Shown here: positions 55,926-63,947 of the stretch, one piece after another | How positions within the stretch are numbered: position 1 is the first letter of the stretch | How the letters are laid out: every line of letters begins with the position of its first letter | Source of the DNA: Paenibacillus sp. V4I3 | GTDB lineage: Bacteria; Bacillota; Bacilli; Paenibacillales; NBRC-103111 | DNA: 64,000 bases | Assembly (NCBI RefSeq): GCF_030817215.1 | Contig: NZ_JAUSZA010000001.1 | Span: 6,794,501-6,858,500 of the forward strand | Direction: 5' to 3' | Notes under the pieces: model-generated | Database searches by the model: none | What the model was told of the DNA's origin: nothing | The model's input: the letters and a program-made list of their open reading frames with translations, nothing else | Program-made: the position numbers and the translations under genes

Positions 55926-56335
55926 TAAGGCAATTCTATAGCGCATATTTTTCTGCGCGTGGAATTCCGCGCTTCCGTAATCTGTCAAAGCTGTCTCTAT
56001 AGGAGCTCCATCCTGCCCGTATACGACATGCTTCGCCGCATGCGGAACGCGGAGCCTGCAAACGCCGGCATGGCTTGTCACAAGCTCGGCTTCCCGCAGC
56101 TTCCCAACCGCCCAGCGCAGATCTGCGGTATACCCGCCCCGCCCACGCAGGCCTCGGACCGTGCCGTCCGCCCACGCTTTGGGAAGCGCAGGCAACAGAT
56201 GCAATTCGCCGACATGGCTTTGCAACAGCATCTCCGCCGGTATGTCCAAACACCATTCCGCCAAGACGGCCATTGCAGATCGGGAGCGCCTCATTCCAAT
56301 CGGCTGCGGGCTTCCGATATCACAAGCTCATCGCG
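55926..56335 (-). pseudogene. GH95 relic: N-terminal tip joined to C-terminal domain
   Basis: Begins just after the GH3 stop codon with a GH95 start (YRKPAADWNEALPICNGRLG, then GMVFG) interrupted by a stop at codon 4. After ~30 codons it jumps, with a frame change, to the family's end (AEMLLQSHVGELHLLPALPK, then GTVRGLRGRGGY). The entire catalytic barrel of roughly 600 residues is missing. It is a third GH95 gene, distinct from the two complete ones, and was presumably cotranscribed with GH3. Confidence 0.85.
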
Positions 56336-56336
56336 T

Positions 56337-59168
56337 TCATTCCAATGTCTCCTCTCGTATAACTCCGGTTTGCGGAAGGAAACGGAAGCGGCTCAGTCCG
56401 ATATCCCCGACCAAACACAGATAGACAGTGCGAACTCCCGACGCCTCGTCCACCTTGCAGGCAATTGTCTCCCACAATTGCTGCCCCCCCGTATCAGGAA
56501 CAGTGCATGTTCCGATAAGCGAACCGTTTGGTGCATCCAGTCTAAGCTCGATTCTGCCGCCTTCCTTGCCGGACATACAACGGGCTTCGAAGCCGCTGAT
56601 CCCAACGCTGAAATCGGCATCGTCAAATCGCAGCCAGCCTGACTCGCCCGACAACCGGATGCAGCTCCCGCCTTCCCGGCATTCGTCAAGGTAGACGCCA
56701 TCGTAATCATCATAGTTCACTGCCGGTGTTTCCTTGATTAAATCGCGCGGAGGCACGGTTTCGCCGTCTACCGCCAGCTTCTTCTGCACGCGAATATCTC
56801 CCGACGAGCCCCCGATCATGAGCGTATAAGTACCGGACTCGATGCAATAAGCGTCTCTGGTCACATCCCAGAACGCCAGCTCGGAAACCGGCACCGTAAA
56901 GCAGATGGTCCGCTTCTCTCCGGGAGCCAGATGGATGCGCCGGAAGCCCTTCAGCTCTTTGAGCGGCCTCTGCACGCGGGACGTATCGGCGCGCACATAC
57001 AGCTGGACGACCTCTTCTCCGGCCATATCGCCCGCATTCTCGACCTGCACACTGACCGAGATGTCCTTGTGTGAGCCGGCACGCTCCAGATTCACTTTCA
57101 GCTCATAGTAACGGAAGGTCGTATACGACAACCCGTAACCGAACGGATACAACGGCTCTCCATCAAAATATTGATAGGTGCGCTTCCCTTTCCTAATATC
57201 ATAATCCATGATATCGGGCAGCTGCTCTACGGAACTGTACCAGGTCATATTGAGCCGTCCCGCCGGGTTATAATCGCCGAACAATACGTCCGCCAAGGCG
57301 TTCCCAAGCTCTTGGCCGGCATGTGAGGAATACAAGACGGCCGGAATGTGCTTATCGACCCAGTTCAGGGCAAACGGGTAGCTCCCAATGACGACGACAA
57401 TCGTGTTGGGATTTACCTTGTATACCTCCCGAATCAGCCTCTCCTGGGAAGCGGCTAGCGTCAAGTCCGGGCGGTCGATCTCTTCCTTCCCGTTGATAAG
57501 CGGGTGGTTCCCGACGATAACAATCGCTGCATCCGACGCTTCAGCCACCGCAACCGCCTCCTTCAGACCGTCCTCGATAACCTCTTTGCGCAAAGCCCCG
57601 CCTTCATCGCCGGGCAGCGACACAGGGCTCCCGTTCCAGCTTGCGAGCGACATCGTCCCATCCTGCCCCTCGACAGGTTGAAACACCTCTTTGACGAACC
57701 AGCCCCAAATGTCTTCAGTCGAAGCGGTCACGGTCCTATCGTCGGTCGTCACATATTTGCCGTTCGAGAGCGCCTTCAGCGTGGCGCTGCCGAAGCCCCA
57801 GTCGGTCATCAAGAACGTCTCGGCGGAATCGGCAGCTGTCCGGTCCGCCTTCAATGCACCGTTCTCGTCCGGCGCAATCCCTACATATTTTCCCGTCACA
57901 GCGGAACGAAGGCGCACACGGTCGCATCCGTCGGCGAAGACGACGGAACCTTTGCTCATTTTGGCCCGAATGCCTTGCAGCGGAGTGACCTTATACGGAT
58001 GGCTGCCGGAATACCAATCTCGGCATACCGCATCTCCGAGCGGCCCTATCACGGCGACTCGCTGTACGGCATCCCGGTCGAGGGGAAGCAGTTGATGCTT
58101 GTTCTTGAGCAGTACGACGGATTCACGGGCCGCTTCCAGGGAGAGAGTCGCATGCTCCGGCTTGCAAACCGTGTCATCCGGCATGCCGGCATACGGATTG
58201 CGCTCGTCTGGATCGAATTCGCCAAGCAGGAAGCGCACCCGGAACGTGTTGGTCAAAGCCTGGACCAGGTCGCCATCCTCAAGCAGCCCCTCGGCGAGCG
58301 CCTCCCGTATGGCGGCGCAGGTAATCTCGGCATCGTCCGTGATGCTGTCGATGCCGTTCTTGATCGACGCCACGACAGCTTCTTTATACGTCTCAAAATA
58401 ATGGTGATCCTTCACGAGGCCGATCAGATCTCCTGCATCGCTGACGATAAAGCCGTTCATCTCCCACTCGCCTTTGACGACCCGGAGCACATCGGGATGG
58501 AGAATGGCGGGCGTCCCGTTGATCGAGTTATATGCAGTCATCATCGACAGAGCCCCCCCATCGCGGAAGGCCGGCTCAAACGCTTTCAAATAATATTCCC
58601 GCATATTGCGCGGGTCGATGCTGGCGGAGCAGTGCCCCCGATCCTTCTCGTTGTTGTTGCCGAGAAAATGCTTCAAGGTCGCAATCGCTTTGCGGTAAAC
58701 GGGATGCGAACCCTGAATGCCCTTGACGAGCGCGGACGTGAGCTCACCCGTCAAGTGCGGGTCTTCCCCGTACGCCTCCTCTGTCCGGCCCCACCGCGGG
58801 TCCCGCTCCATATCGACAGTCGGCGCCCATAGTGTCAGGCCGTTGCGCGCGGGGTCCCGCTGATAAAACACTCTGGCCTCATCGCCGATAACGGAACCGA
58901 TCCGTTCCAGCAGTTCCGGGTTCCAAGTGCAGGCAAGGCCGATCGGTTGCGGAAATGAGGTCGCCTCCCCCAGCCAAGCGATGCCGTGGGCAGCTTCGGT
59001 ACCGTGCTTGTATGGTTTCACCCCCAGCCTCTCGACTGCGGGTTGATTTTGGCACATGAGCCCAATTTTCTCCTCGAGGGTGAAACGGGACACCAGATCG
59101 GCAACACGGTCTTCGATTGCCAGATCTTGATTCTGAAACGGTAAAGCTACTCCCTTAGCACTTGTCAT
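56337..59168 (-). CDS. glycoside hydrolase family 3 with beta-trefoil-like insert and CBM6-like tail
   Basis: Cytoplasmic exo-beta-glucosidase or beta-xylosidase (943 aa). The N-terminal barrel has KHFLGNNNEKDRG (substrate binding) and the nucleophile Asp in GFIVSDAGDL (~243). The GH3_C sandwich follows and is interrupted by a ~120-residue insert (VRLRSAVTGKYVGIAPDENG, then LKALSNGKYVTTDD) that looks like a fascin-type beta-trefoil, in the place where other family members carry PA14. Then come a fibronectin-III-like domain (GEEVVQLYVRD-type) and a CBM6-like C-terminus. ATG 59168 is preferred: GGAGG is 10 bases upstream, whereas it touches the TTG at 59177. It lies downstream of the APH-like kinase and GH43 on the same strand. 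Confidence 0.9.
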   Translation of the reverse strand: MTSAKGVALPFQNQDLAIEDRVADLVSRFTLEEKIGLMCQNQPAVERLGVKPYKHGTEAAHGIAWLGEATSFPQPIGLACTWNPELLERIGSVIGDEARVFYQRDPARNGLTLWAPTVDMERDPRWGRTEEAYGEDPHLTGELTSALVKGIQGSHPVYRKAIATLKHFLGNNNEKDRGHCSASIDPRNMREYYLKAFEPAFRDGGALSMMTAYNSINGTPAILHPDVLRVVKGEWEMNGFIVSDAGDLIGLVKDHHYFETYKEAVVASIKNGIDSITDDAEITCAAIREALAEGLLEDGDLVQALTNTFRVRFLLGEFDPDERNPYAGMPDDTVCKPEHATLSLEAARESVVLLKNKHQLLPLDRDAVQRVAVIGPLGDAVCRDWYSGSHPYKVTPLQGIRAKMSKGSVVFADGCDRVRLRSAVTGKYVGIAPDENGALKADRTAADSAETFLMTDWGFGSATLKALSNGKYVTTDDRTVTASTEDIWGWFVKEVFQPVEGQDGTMSLASWNGSPVSLPGDEGGALRKEVIEDGLKEAVAVAEASDAAIVIVGNHPLINGKEEIDRPDLTLAASQERLIREVYKVNPNTIVVVIGSYPFALNWVDKHIPAVLYSSHAGQELGNALADVLFGDYNPAGRLNMTWYSSVEQLPDIMDYDIRKGKRTYQYFDGEPLYPFGYGLSYTTFRYYELKVNLERAGSHKDISVSVQVENAGDMAGEEVVQLYVRADTSRVQRPLKELKGFRRIHLAPGEKRTICFTVPVSELAFWDVTRDAYCIESGTYTLMIGGSSGDIRVQKKLAVDGETVPPRDLIKETPAVNYDDYDGVYLDECREGGSCIRLSGESGWLRFDDADFSVGISGFEARCMSGKEGGRIELRLDAPNGSLIGTCTVPDTGGQQLWETIACKVDEASGVRTVYLCLVGDIGLSRFRFLPQTGVIREETLE

Positions 59169-59263
59169 CGTCGCCAAACCTCCATTTTAAGGTATTTAGA
59201 AATCATCTTAGCTCAATCTGCCGTGGTTGCCGTGGCATGGAAATGGCCCAATTGCTCGGGCCT

Positions 59264-60229
59264 TTAATCGCGACCGATCCCAAGGAGACGTTCCCAGCCT
59301 TCCGCAAGATTGTTGCGGGCCCAATTCCAGTGGTCTTTGTTTTCATATTGCCGGAAGGTACATTCAATCCATAAGATCAGATCCAGATAAAAATCGTACA
59401 TCACTCTGCGCCGTTGCTGATTTTGGGTTGCGACGGCCAGCCCATAGCCCCTTGAGAACCCAACGGATCGGTTGAAGCGGCCGAAATAAACCTCCATCAG
59501 CGGGTCGCCCCAAAGCGCTCTTTCGAAATCGATCAGCCCTGTTATTTCCCCATTCTCGACAAACACATTTCCATCCCATAAATCCCAATGCACGAGACGG
59601 GGCTGTACGACTTCGTGCAAAGCATCCAGATGCCGTTCAATTTCCGATTCGATAACCGCATCGCCCGCAGGCAGCTCGACCCCAGCATCTCTGGCATCAG
59701 CCAGCACGCCCCGGATCATCTGTTGAAAAGCTTCCGCCCATGAGTCATTCCACGATTCTTGCTGCAGGAAATATCCGAATTTCTCCCCTTGCACTTCATT
59801 GATCATGCGACTATAGACGCCAAGCTCGAATTCGATCGCGTCCTTCTCTTCCTGGGAAAGCGTCTCTTTGATTTTGTTGTAAGGAACCCCCGAAAGTCGC
59901 TCCATAATAAAATACTCCGCATTAATCAAGGTGCATGTATCGTCGTGTGCGAGCACCTTGGGTACAGGCAGCGTTCCGCTGTTGTCAAACAAGCGTAGCG
60001 CCTCAACTTCCGTGCGCATCAAGTTTGCCTCATAGCGCATCATTTTTGTTCCCTTGAACGGCGCCACTTTTAGGATAACGTCGCGGTCGTCGCTTGTGAT
60101 GATCGCGTATGCGCTGTTTGCCCACCCATCCGTTAATTCTTTCGTTTCAACGACCCGGCATCCGAAGGCTTGGTGAATTATTCGTTCCATATCACTGTCT
60201 ATCAGCTTGGGTTTAATATTACTTTCCAT
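59264..60229 (-). CDS. APH/ChoK-type small-molecule phosphotransferase
   Basis: Protein-kinase-like fold enzyme (321 aa) of the aminoglycoside phosphotransferase superfamily. The catalytic loop VHWDLWDGNVFVE and the metal-binding segment GLIDFERALWGDP are both complete, and the N-lobe Lys is in VILKVAPFKG. Many such proteins are not resistance enzymes but act on sugars, amino acids or unknown metabolites. It lies between GH3 and GH43 on the same strand (gaps 95 and 211 bp), which makes a sugar or a wall-derived compound a plausible substrate; this is inference from context only. Confidence 0.85.
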   Translation of the reverse strand: MESNIKPKLIDSDMERIIHQAFGCRVVETKELTDGWANSAYAIITSDDRDVILKVAPFKGTKMMRYEANLMRTEVEALRLFDNSGTLPVPKVLAHDDTCTLINAEYFIMERLSGVPYNKIKETLSQEEKDAIEFELGVYSRMINEVQGEKFGYFLQQESWNDSWAEAFQQMIRGVLADARDAGVELPAGDAVIESEIERHLDALHEVVQPRLVHWDLWDGNVFVENGEITGLIDFERALWGDPLMEVYFGRFNRSVGFSRGYGLAVATQNQQRRRVMYDFYLDLILWIECTFRQYENKDHWNWARNNLAEGWERLLGIGRD

Positions 60230-60440
60230 ATTATTTGTCCAACCCTTTCATAAATCTAAAATCATTCCTTAATGTTTCAAATCGACCATCACTTCACTTA
60301 CATTCCTTGATAGTTTTTCAACATCCACGAGAATGACCCTATGCAAGAGAAGCCCCTTTTCCTGCATAATCTAAGAATAGGAAAGGACGCTCCCAAGCCG
60401 ACTCTTGGGCTAAATCCTCCATATTTCCACCCAAACAGAC

Positions 60441-61961
60441 CTATTCGATATGAATCACCGGCTTATAATCAAACCAATCAAAAAGTGCCGGCGTACTCTG
60501 TCCTGTTTCGCAAACGGCATACATCGCAATGACTACTCCCGTAAAGCCGCCTGCTACCTCAGTTGAGAGCAGATGCGTTTCTCCCGAGCCCAACTCAAGG
60601 ACATCGGATTGATTTGGCTGAATGGAGAAAACAAACCATTCCGGCCTAGCCTCAATCTTTAGCACGACCGGGCCCGCTGCGCATTCGTGCGTATGCTCCG
60701 TTCTCAATGATCCCACGGTCCGCCGTAATACGATCAACTTGCGTCCTTCCTTGAACTTTACGGCAAGATCATAATGATACTTTTCGTTCATAAATACGGT
60801 AAGTCCGGCTTCCTCACCTTCGCTTTTCGGTTCGAAATCTAGTAGAGCGGCTATGTTGCATGACAAATGGCGCAGACGCCGGCCCACAAAGGCGGGGGCG
60901 CCGGCATCGTCGAGCGACACCATATTCCCACGCAGCACCAAATTTCCCGGACTTTCGTGGAGCGACCAGCTTTCCGGAGTCGGATTCCGCAGAAACACCC
61001 AGTCAAAGCCTAGCGTTGTTTCATCAAAATCATCTCTGATTGCCTTATGCGGCCACCGGACTTCCTGCAGCTGAGGAGCCTCCATAACGGACTCGATACG
61101 CCCGCCGTTACCGATGATCGGCCAGCCGTCATCCGTCCATGACACGGGCGCCAAAAAAGTCTCTCTGCCCAGATGATGCCGCATCGGATAAGAAACAGGC
61201 CTGATTCCCAAGAAAACCGCCCACCAGCTGCCGTCATGCGCCTGTACCAGATCCGCATGCCCGGTTGCGTGTATGCTGGTCTTCAAGCTTCTATGAGACA
61301 AAATCGGATTATGGGGACACGCTTCATACGGTCCATAGGGGGCGCTGCTTCTCGCTATCGTCGCCATATGGCCGTATTCAGTTCCGCCTTCGGCGATCAG
61401 CAAATAGTAAAATCCGTTGATCTTGTAAAGATGGGGAGCTTCCGGGTACGCTCCGCCCGTTCCCCTCCAGATCAGACGGCTCTCAGTCAGCATGCTTCCG
61501 GTCAATATGTCAATCTCGCATTGATAAATGCCATAACCTTCATTGCCGTCGCAAGTGGATTGAAAGTATACACTGCCGTCTTCATCGAATAATAGAGAAG
61601 GATCGATGCCCTTCTGCGCGACAGGTATTTGATCGGACCAATGACCGTCCGGCTGCCTGCTTCGAACAAAAAAATTGCCGACCCCGCTCACATTCGTCGT
61701 TACCATATAGAACCAGCCGTCGTGATGGCGGATCGTTGGGGCGTAGATTCCTCCCGAGAGCCAAGTGTTTCCCAATGGCAACTGCTGCTCGGTTGTGAGG
61801 CAATGTCCGATCTGGCGCCAATTGACAAGATCCTTGCTGTGAAATAGGGGGACTCCGGGAAAATATGCAAAAGAGCTTGTCACCAGGTAATAATCATCCC
61901 CGTTCCGGCAGATGCTCGGATCGGGATAAAAGCCGGGAATAACCGGATTCGTATACTGCAT
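60441..61961 (-). CDS. glycoside hydrolase family 43, beta-xylosidase-like, two-domain
   Basis: Cytoplasmic GH43 (506 aa): propeller with base Asp in IPGFYPDPSI, Asp in KGIDPSLLFDED and acid Glu in GGAYPEAPHLYK, then a C-terminal sandwich from about residue 320. This XynB-like architecture is usual for beta-xylosidases/alpha-L-arabinofuranosidases that cleave imported xylo-oligosaccharides. AAGGAGAG lies 8 bases before the ATG. The 5' region is duplicated upstream of the AraC gene (63228-63441). Confidence 0.92.
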   Translation of the reverse strand: MQYTNPVIPGFYPDPSICRNGDDYYLVTSSFAYFPGVPLFHSKDLVNWRQIGHCLTTEQQLPLGNTWLSGGIYAPTIRHHDGWFYMVTTNVSGVGNFFVRSRQPDGHWSDQIPVAQKGIDPSLLFDEDGSVYFQSTCDGNEGYGIYQCEIDILTGSMLTESRLIWRGTGGAYPEAPHLYKINGFYYLLIAEGGTEYGHMATIARSSAPYGPYEACPHNPILSHRSLKTSIHATGHADLVQAHDGSWWAVFLGIRPVSYPMRHHLGRETFLAPVSWTDDGWPIIGNGGRIESVMEAPQLQEVRWPHKAIRDDFDETTLGFDWVFLRNPTPESWSLHESPGNLVLRGNMVSLDDAGAPAFVGRRLRHLSCNIAALLDFEPKSEGEEAGLTVFMNEKYHYDLAVKFKEGRKLIVLRRTVGSLRTEHTHECAAGPVVLKIEARPEWFVFSIQPNQSDVLELGSGETHLLSTEVAGGFTGVVIAMYAVCETGQSTPALFDWFDYKPVIHIE

Positions 61962-62180
61962 TTGGATTTCTCTCCTTGTTGTGGGTCTGATGTAAAAGCA
62001 TATTCATCATTATTTATATAAAAAAATGAAGTTTTGAGATACCTACGAAATTTGTGAATTTTTCATAGAATAATTAGATATTACAACTGAGGTAACATCT
62101 ACATCACTCGCTCCGCAAAGCACCTTACTCCCTCGCGTTCGCAGCCTATGAAATCCGGCAGCACCAGACTGTTTGCGGAT
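61955..62180 (-). repeat. ~215-bp direct repeat: GH43 leader plus esterase relic, copy 1
   Basis: Includes the first GH43 codons, the ribosome site, an AT-rich leader with promoter-like sequence and about 70 bp of former GDSL-esterase coding sequence (LPDFIGCERE on the minus strand). The copy at 63228-63441 differs by about ten substitutions and two small indels. The two copies bracket the AraC gene. Confidence 0.88.
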
Positions 62181-62288
62181 ATGGTTTACTTTCACTCTGA
62201 GAGCAAGCATCATAAAAGATAATCGCTGTATGCCAAATACTTAAAACTCCAGAAAATAATAGTGTTAGCATCATCATTGCGTCAGAAT

Positions 62289-63104
62289 CTACATCGATTT
62301 TCTCATTTCCCTTCTGAATTGTCCGGGTGAAACCTTGTATCGCCTTTGGAACAACCGATAAAATGATCTAGACTCCATACCAATATTTTCTGCCACCTGC
62401 TCAACAGTCATTTCTTCGGTTTCAAGCAAACATGCCGCCTGTTCTAATTGAACTTTCAAAATATATTGATAAATAGAGTGACCCAGTTCGTTCTTAAATA
62501 ATTTATTTAAGTGCTGCGATGTATAACCAACCATTCGAGAAATCTCGTCTACCTTAAGTTTACTTGAGTAATGATCGTAGATAAAATTCACTACTTTCTG
62601 AATTGTTAAATTTGGATTAATCGTAAATACGTGTAATCCTATGGTTTGAAGTTTAGCTTCTACTAACAAAGAATAAATGATCTCAGAAGTCTTTAACGAT
62701 CTGTCTCTGTAATCTTCTGACATACATAGCGCATCTATCAACTCTAATATTCTATCTGAAGAATTCACAATTACTGGCCTGTTCATTTTTAATCGAAATT
62801 GCAATAGGAGCATAAGGTTACAATCAAATCGTACTGTCGCAATCTCCCACTTTTCATCTAATGACTTATATTCAAAACTTATACTAGGCGTAATAATGAC
62901 CAACTGATTAGCTTGAATTACAAATTCAGGCTGGCTATTTATTCGAAATAGTCCTTTCCCCCTTAAACAGAATATAATCTCACAATGACTACTCTCCTCA
63001 GTAAAATAACCAACTGGGTTGCGAATATAGCCTGCTGCGCTTAGTCGAAATGGAAGTGACAAATTTGTTTGAGCTATCTTTGAGAATAAGTCTTGTGAAA
63101 TCAA
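62289..63104 (-). CDS. AraC-family transcription regulator
   Basis: Regulator (271 aa) with an N-terminal cupin-like sensor (ESSHCEIIFCLRGKGLFRIN) and a C-terminal AraC double helix-turn-helix (ISRMVGYTSQHLNKLFKNELG; VAENIGMESRSFYRLFQRR). It lies upstream of GH43/kinase/GH3 on the same strand and within a duplicated segment; it is likely to control that group. A cre-like site lies about 95-105 bp upstream of its start, so its expression may be repressed by glucose. Its coding sequence is more AT-rich than the neighbouring GH genes. Confidence 0.9.
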   Translation of the reverse strand: MISQDLFSKIAQTNLSLPFRLSAAGYIRNPVGYFTEESSHCEIIFCLRGKGLFRINSQPEFVIQANQLVIITPSISFEYKSLDEKWEIATVRFDCNLMLLLQFRLKMNRPVIVNSSDRILELIDALCMSEDYRDRSLKTSEIIYSLLVEAKLQTIGLHVFTINPNLTIQKVVNFIYDHYSSKLKVDEISRMVGYTSQHLNKLFKNELGHSIYQYILKVQLEQAACLLETEEMTVEQVAENIGMESRSFYRLFQRRYKVSPGQFRREMRKSM

Positions 63105-63196
63105 ATGGCCCCCCCCTTTATGAACTTCACTCTATCTGCTACACAACATGCTGACTCCCATAAATTTTTTCTTTATTGTTAATTCCCTAAGACAAT

Positions 63197-63210
63197 TGAT
63201 AACGCTTACA
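63197..63210. promoter_or_regulatory. cre-like CcpA operator of the AraC gene
   Basis: TGATAACGCTTACA matches TGWAARCGYTWNCW at 13 of 14 positions; it lies upstream of the start at 63104. Confidence 0.65.
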
Positions 63211-63227
63211 TTTCACCAGATTCATAT

Positions 63228-63441
63228 ACAGCATTTGGATTTCTCTCCTTGTTGTGGGTCAGATGTAAAAGCGTATTCATCATTATTTATATAAAAAAAT
63301 GAAGATCTGAGATACCTACGAAATTCGTGAATTTTTCATAGAATAATTAGATATTACAACTGAGGTACATCACTCGCTCCGCAAAGCGCCTTGCTCCCTC
63401 GCGTTCGCAGCCTATGAAATCCGGCAGCACCATGTTTGCGG
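63228..63441 (-). repeat. ~215-bp direct repeat: GH43 leader plus esterase relic, copy 2
   Basis: Matches 61955-62180. Here the duplicated ATG and ribosome site are followed by only ~15 codons (MLYMNLVKCKRYQLS) and a stop, so the translation signals are intact but lead nowhere. Confidence 0.88.
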
Positions 63442-63735
63442 ATATTCGGACGGATGACGTTTGGCCGGCGGCATGCCCGGGCGCATCGTAGGCAGGCACT
63501 AATGTCGCATCCATATTATTGGGGAAGCTGTCGCCCGCAGCGAGTGTCGTGATCGTCCACGAAAATACCAGATAATGCTCTTCCGGATTGTGATCTCGGC
63601 GGCATCGCTCCAGAACGTTTCTCCCGGTAAAACCATCCTGGACATAGACGAATCGAACATTACCGGGATGCTTCCGTCGGGCAATTTCCCGCCGTCAGCG
63701 ATGTAAGCCGCCTCGATTCGGAGCGGTCTGCCCAT
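63430..63735 (-). pseudogene. GDSL-type esterase N-terminal domain relic, frameshifted
   Basis: Reads GRPLRIEAAYIADGG, then LPDGSIPVMFD and ETFWSDAAEITI; after a frame break near 63580 it continues LVFSWTITTLAAGDSFPNNM and VPAYDAPGHAAGQT. These segments resemble the beta-sandwich that precedes the SGNH hydrolase domain in some Paenibacillus GDSL esterases, as far as I recall the family. The hydrolase domain itself is missing; the end runs into the direct repeat. Confidence 0.45.
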
Positions 63736-63903
63736 GTAGATAATGCGCTTCTAACATTTTACAGCCAGTCCCGCAAGCCTCTAACAAAGCGTCAAGCTTC
63801 AATATCCCTCAATGGAATAAAAATCCAATCTTGGAATCCCGCCACCATTCCATATCTTCATCGCTCTGGTAGACATGTTTAATCACCCCCTTTAAAGAGA
63901 TAA

Positions 63904-63930
63904 AGAGCAGGACTTCACAGTCGCTGCTCT
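63904..63930 (-). terminator. terminator after the right-edge gene
   Basis: Arms AGAGCAG and CTGCTCT around a 13-base loop, 18 bp beyond the stop codon at 63948; followed on the minus strand by TTATCTCTTT. Confidence 0.65.
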
Positions 63931-63947
63931 TCCGTTCCTCCCGTTTT

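Noticed and set aside
59264..60229. Aminoglycoside resistance gene
   Set aside because: Only the superfamily motifs are shared; it lies among glycoside hydrolases, without mobile-element flanks or resemblance to a specific resistance enzyme that I recognise.
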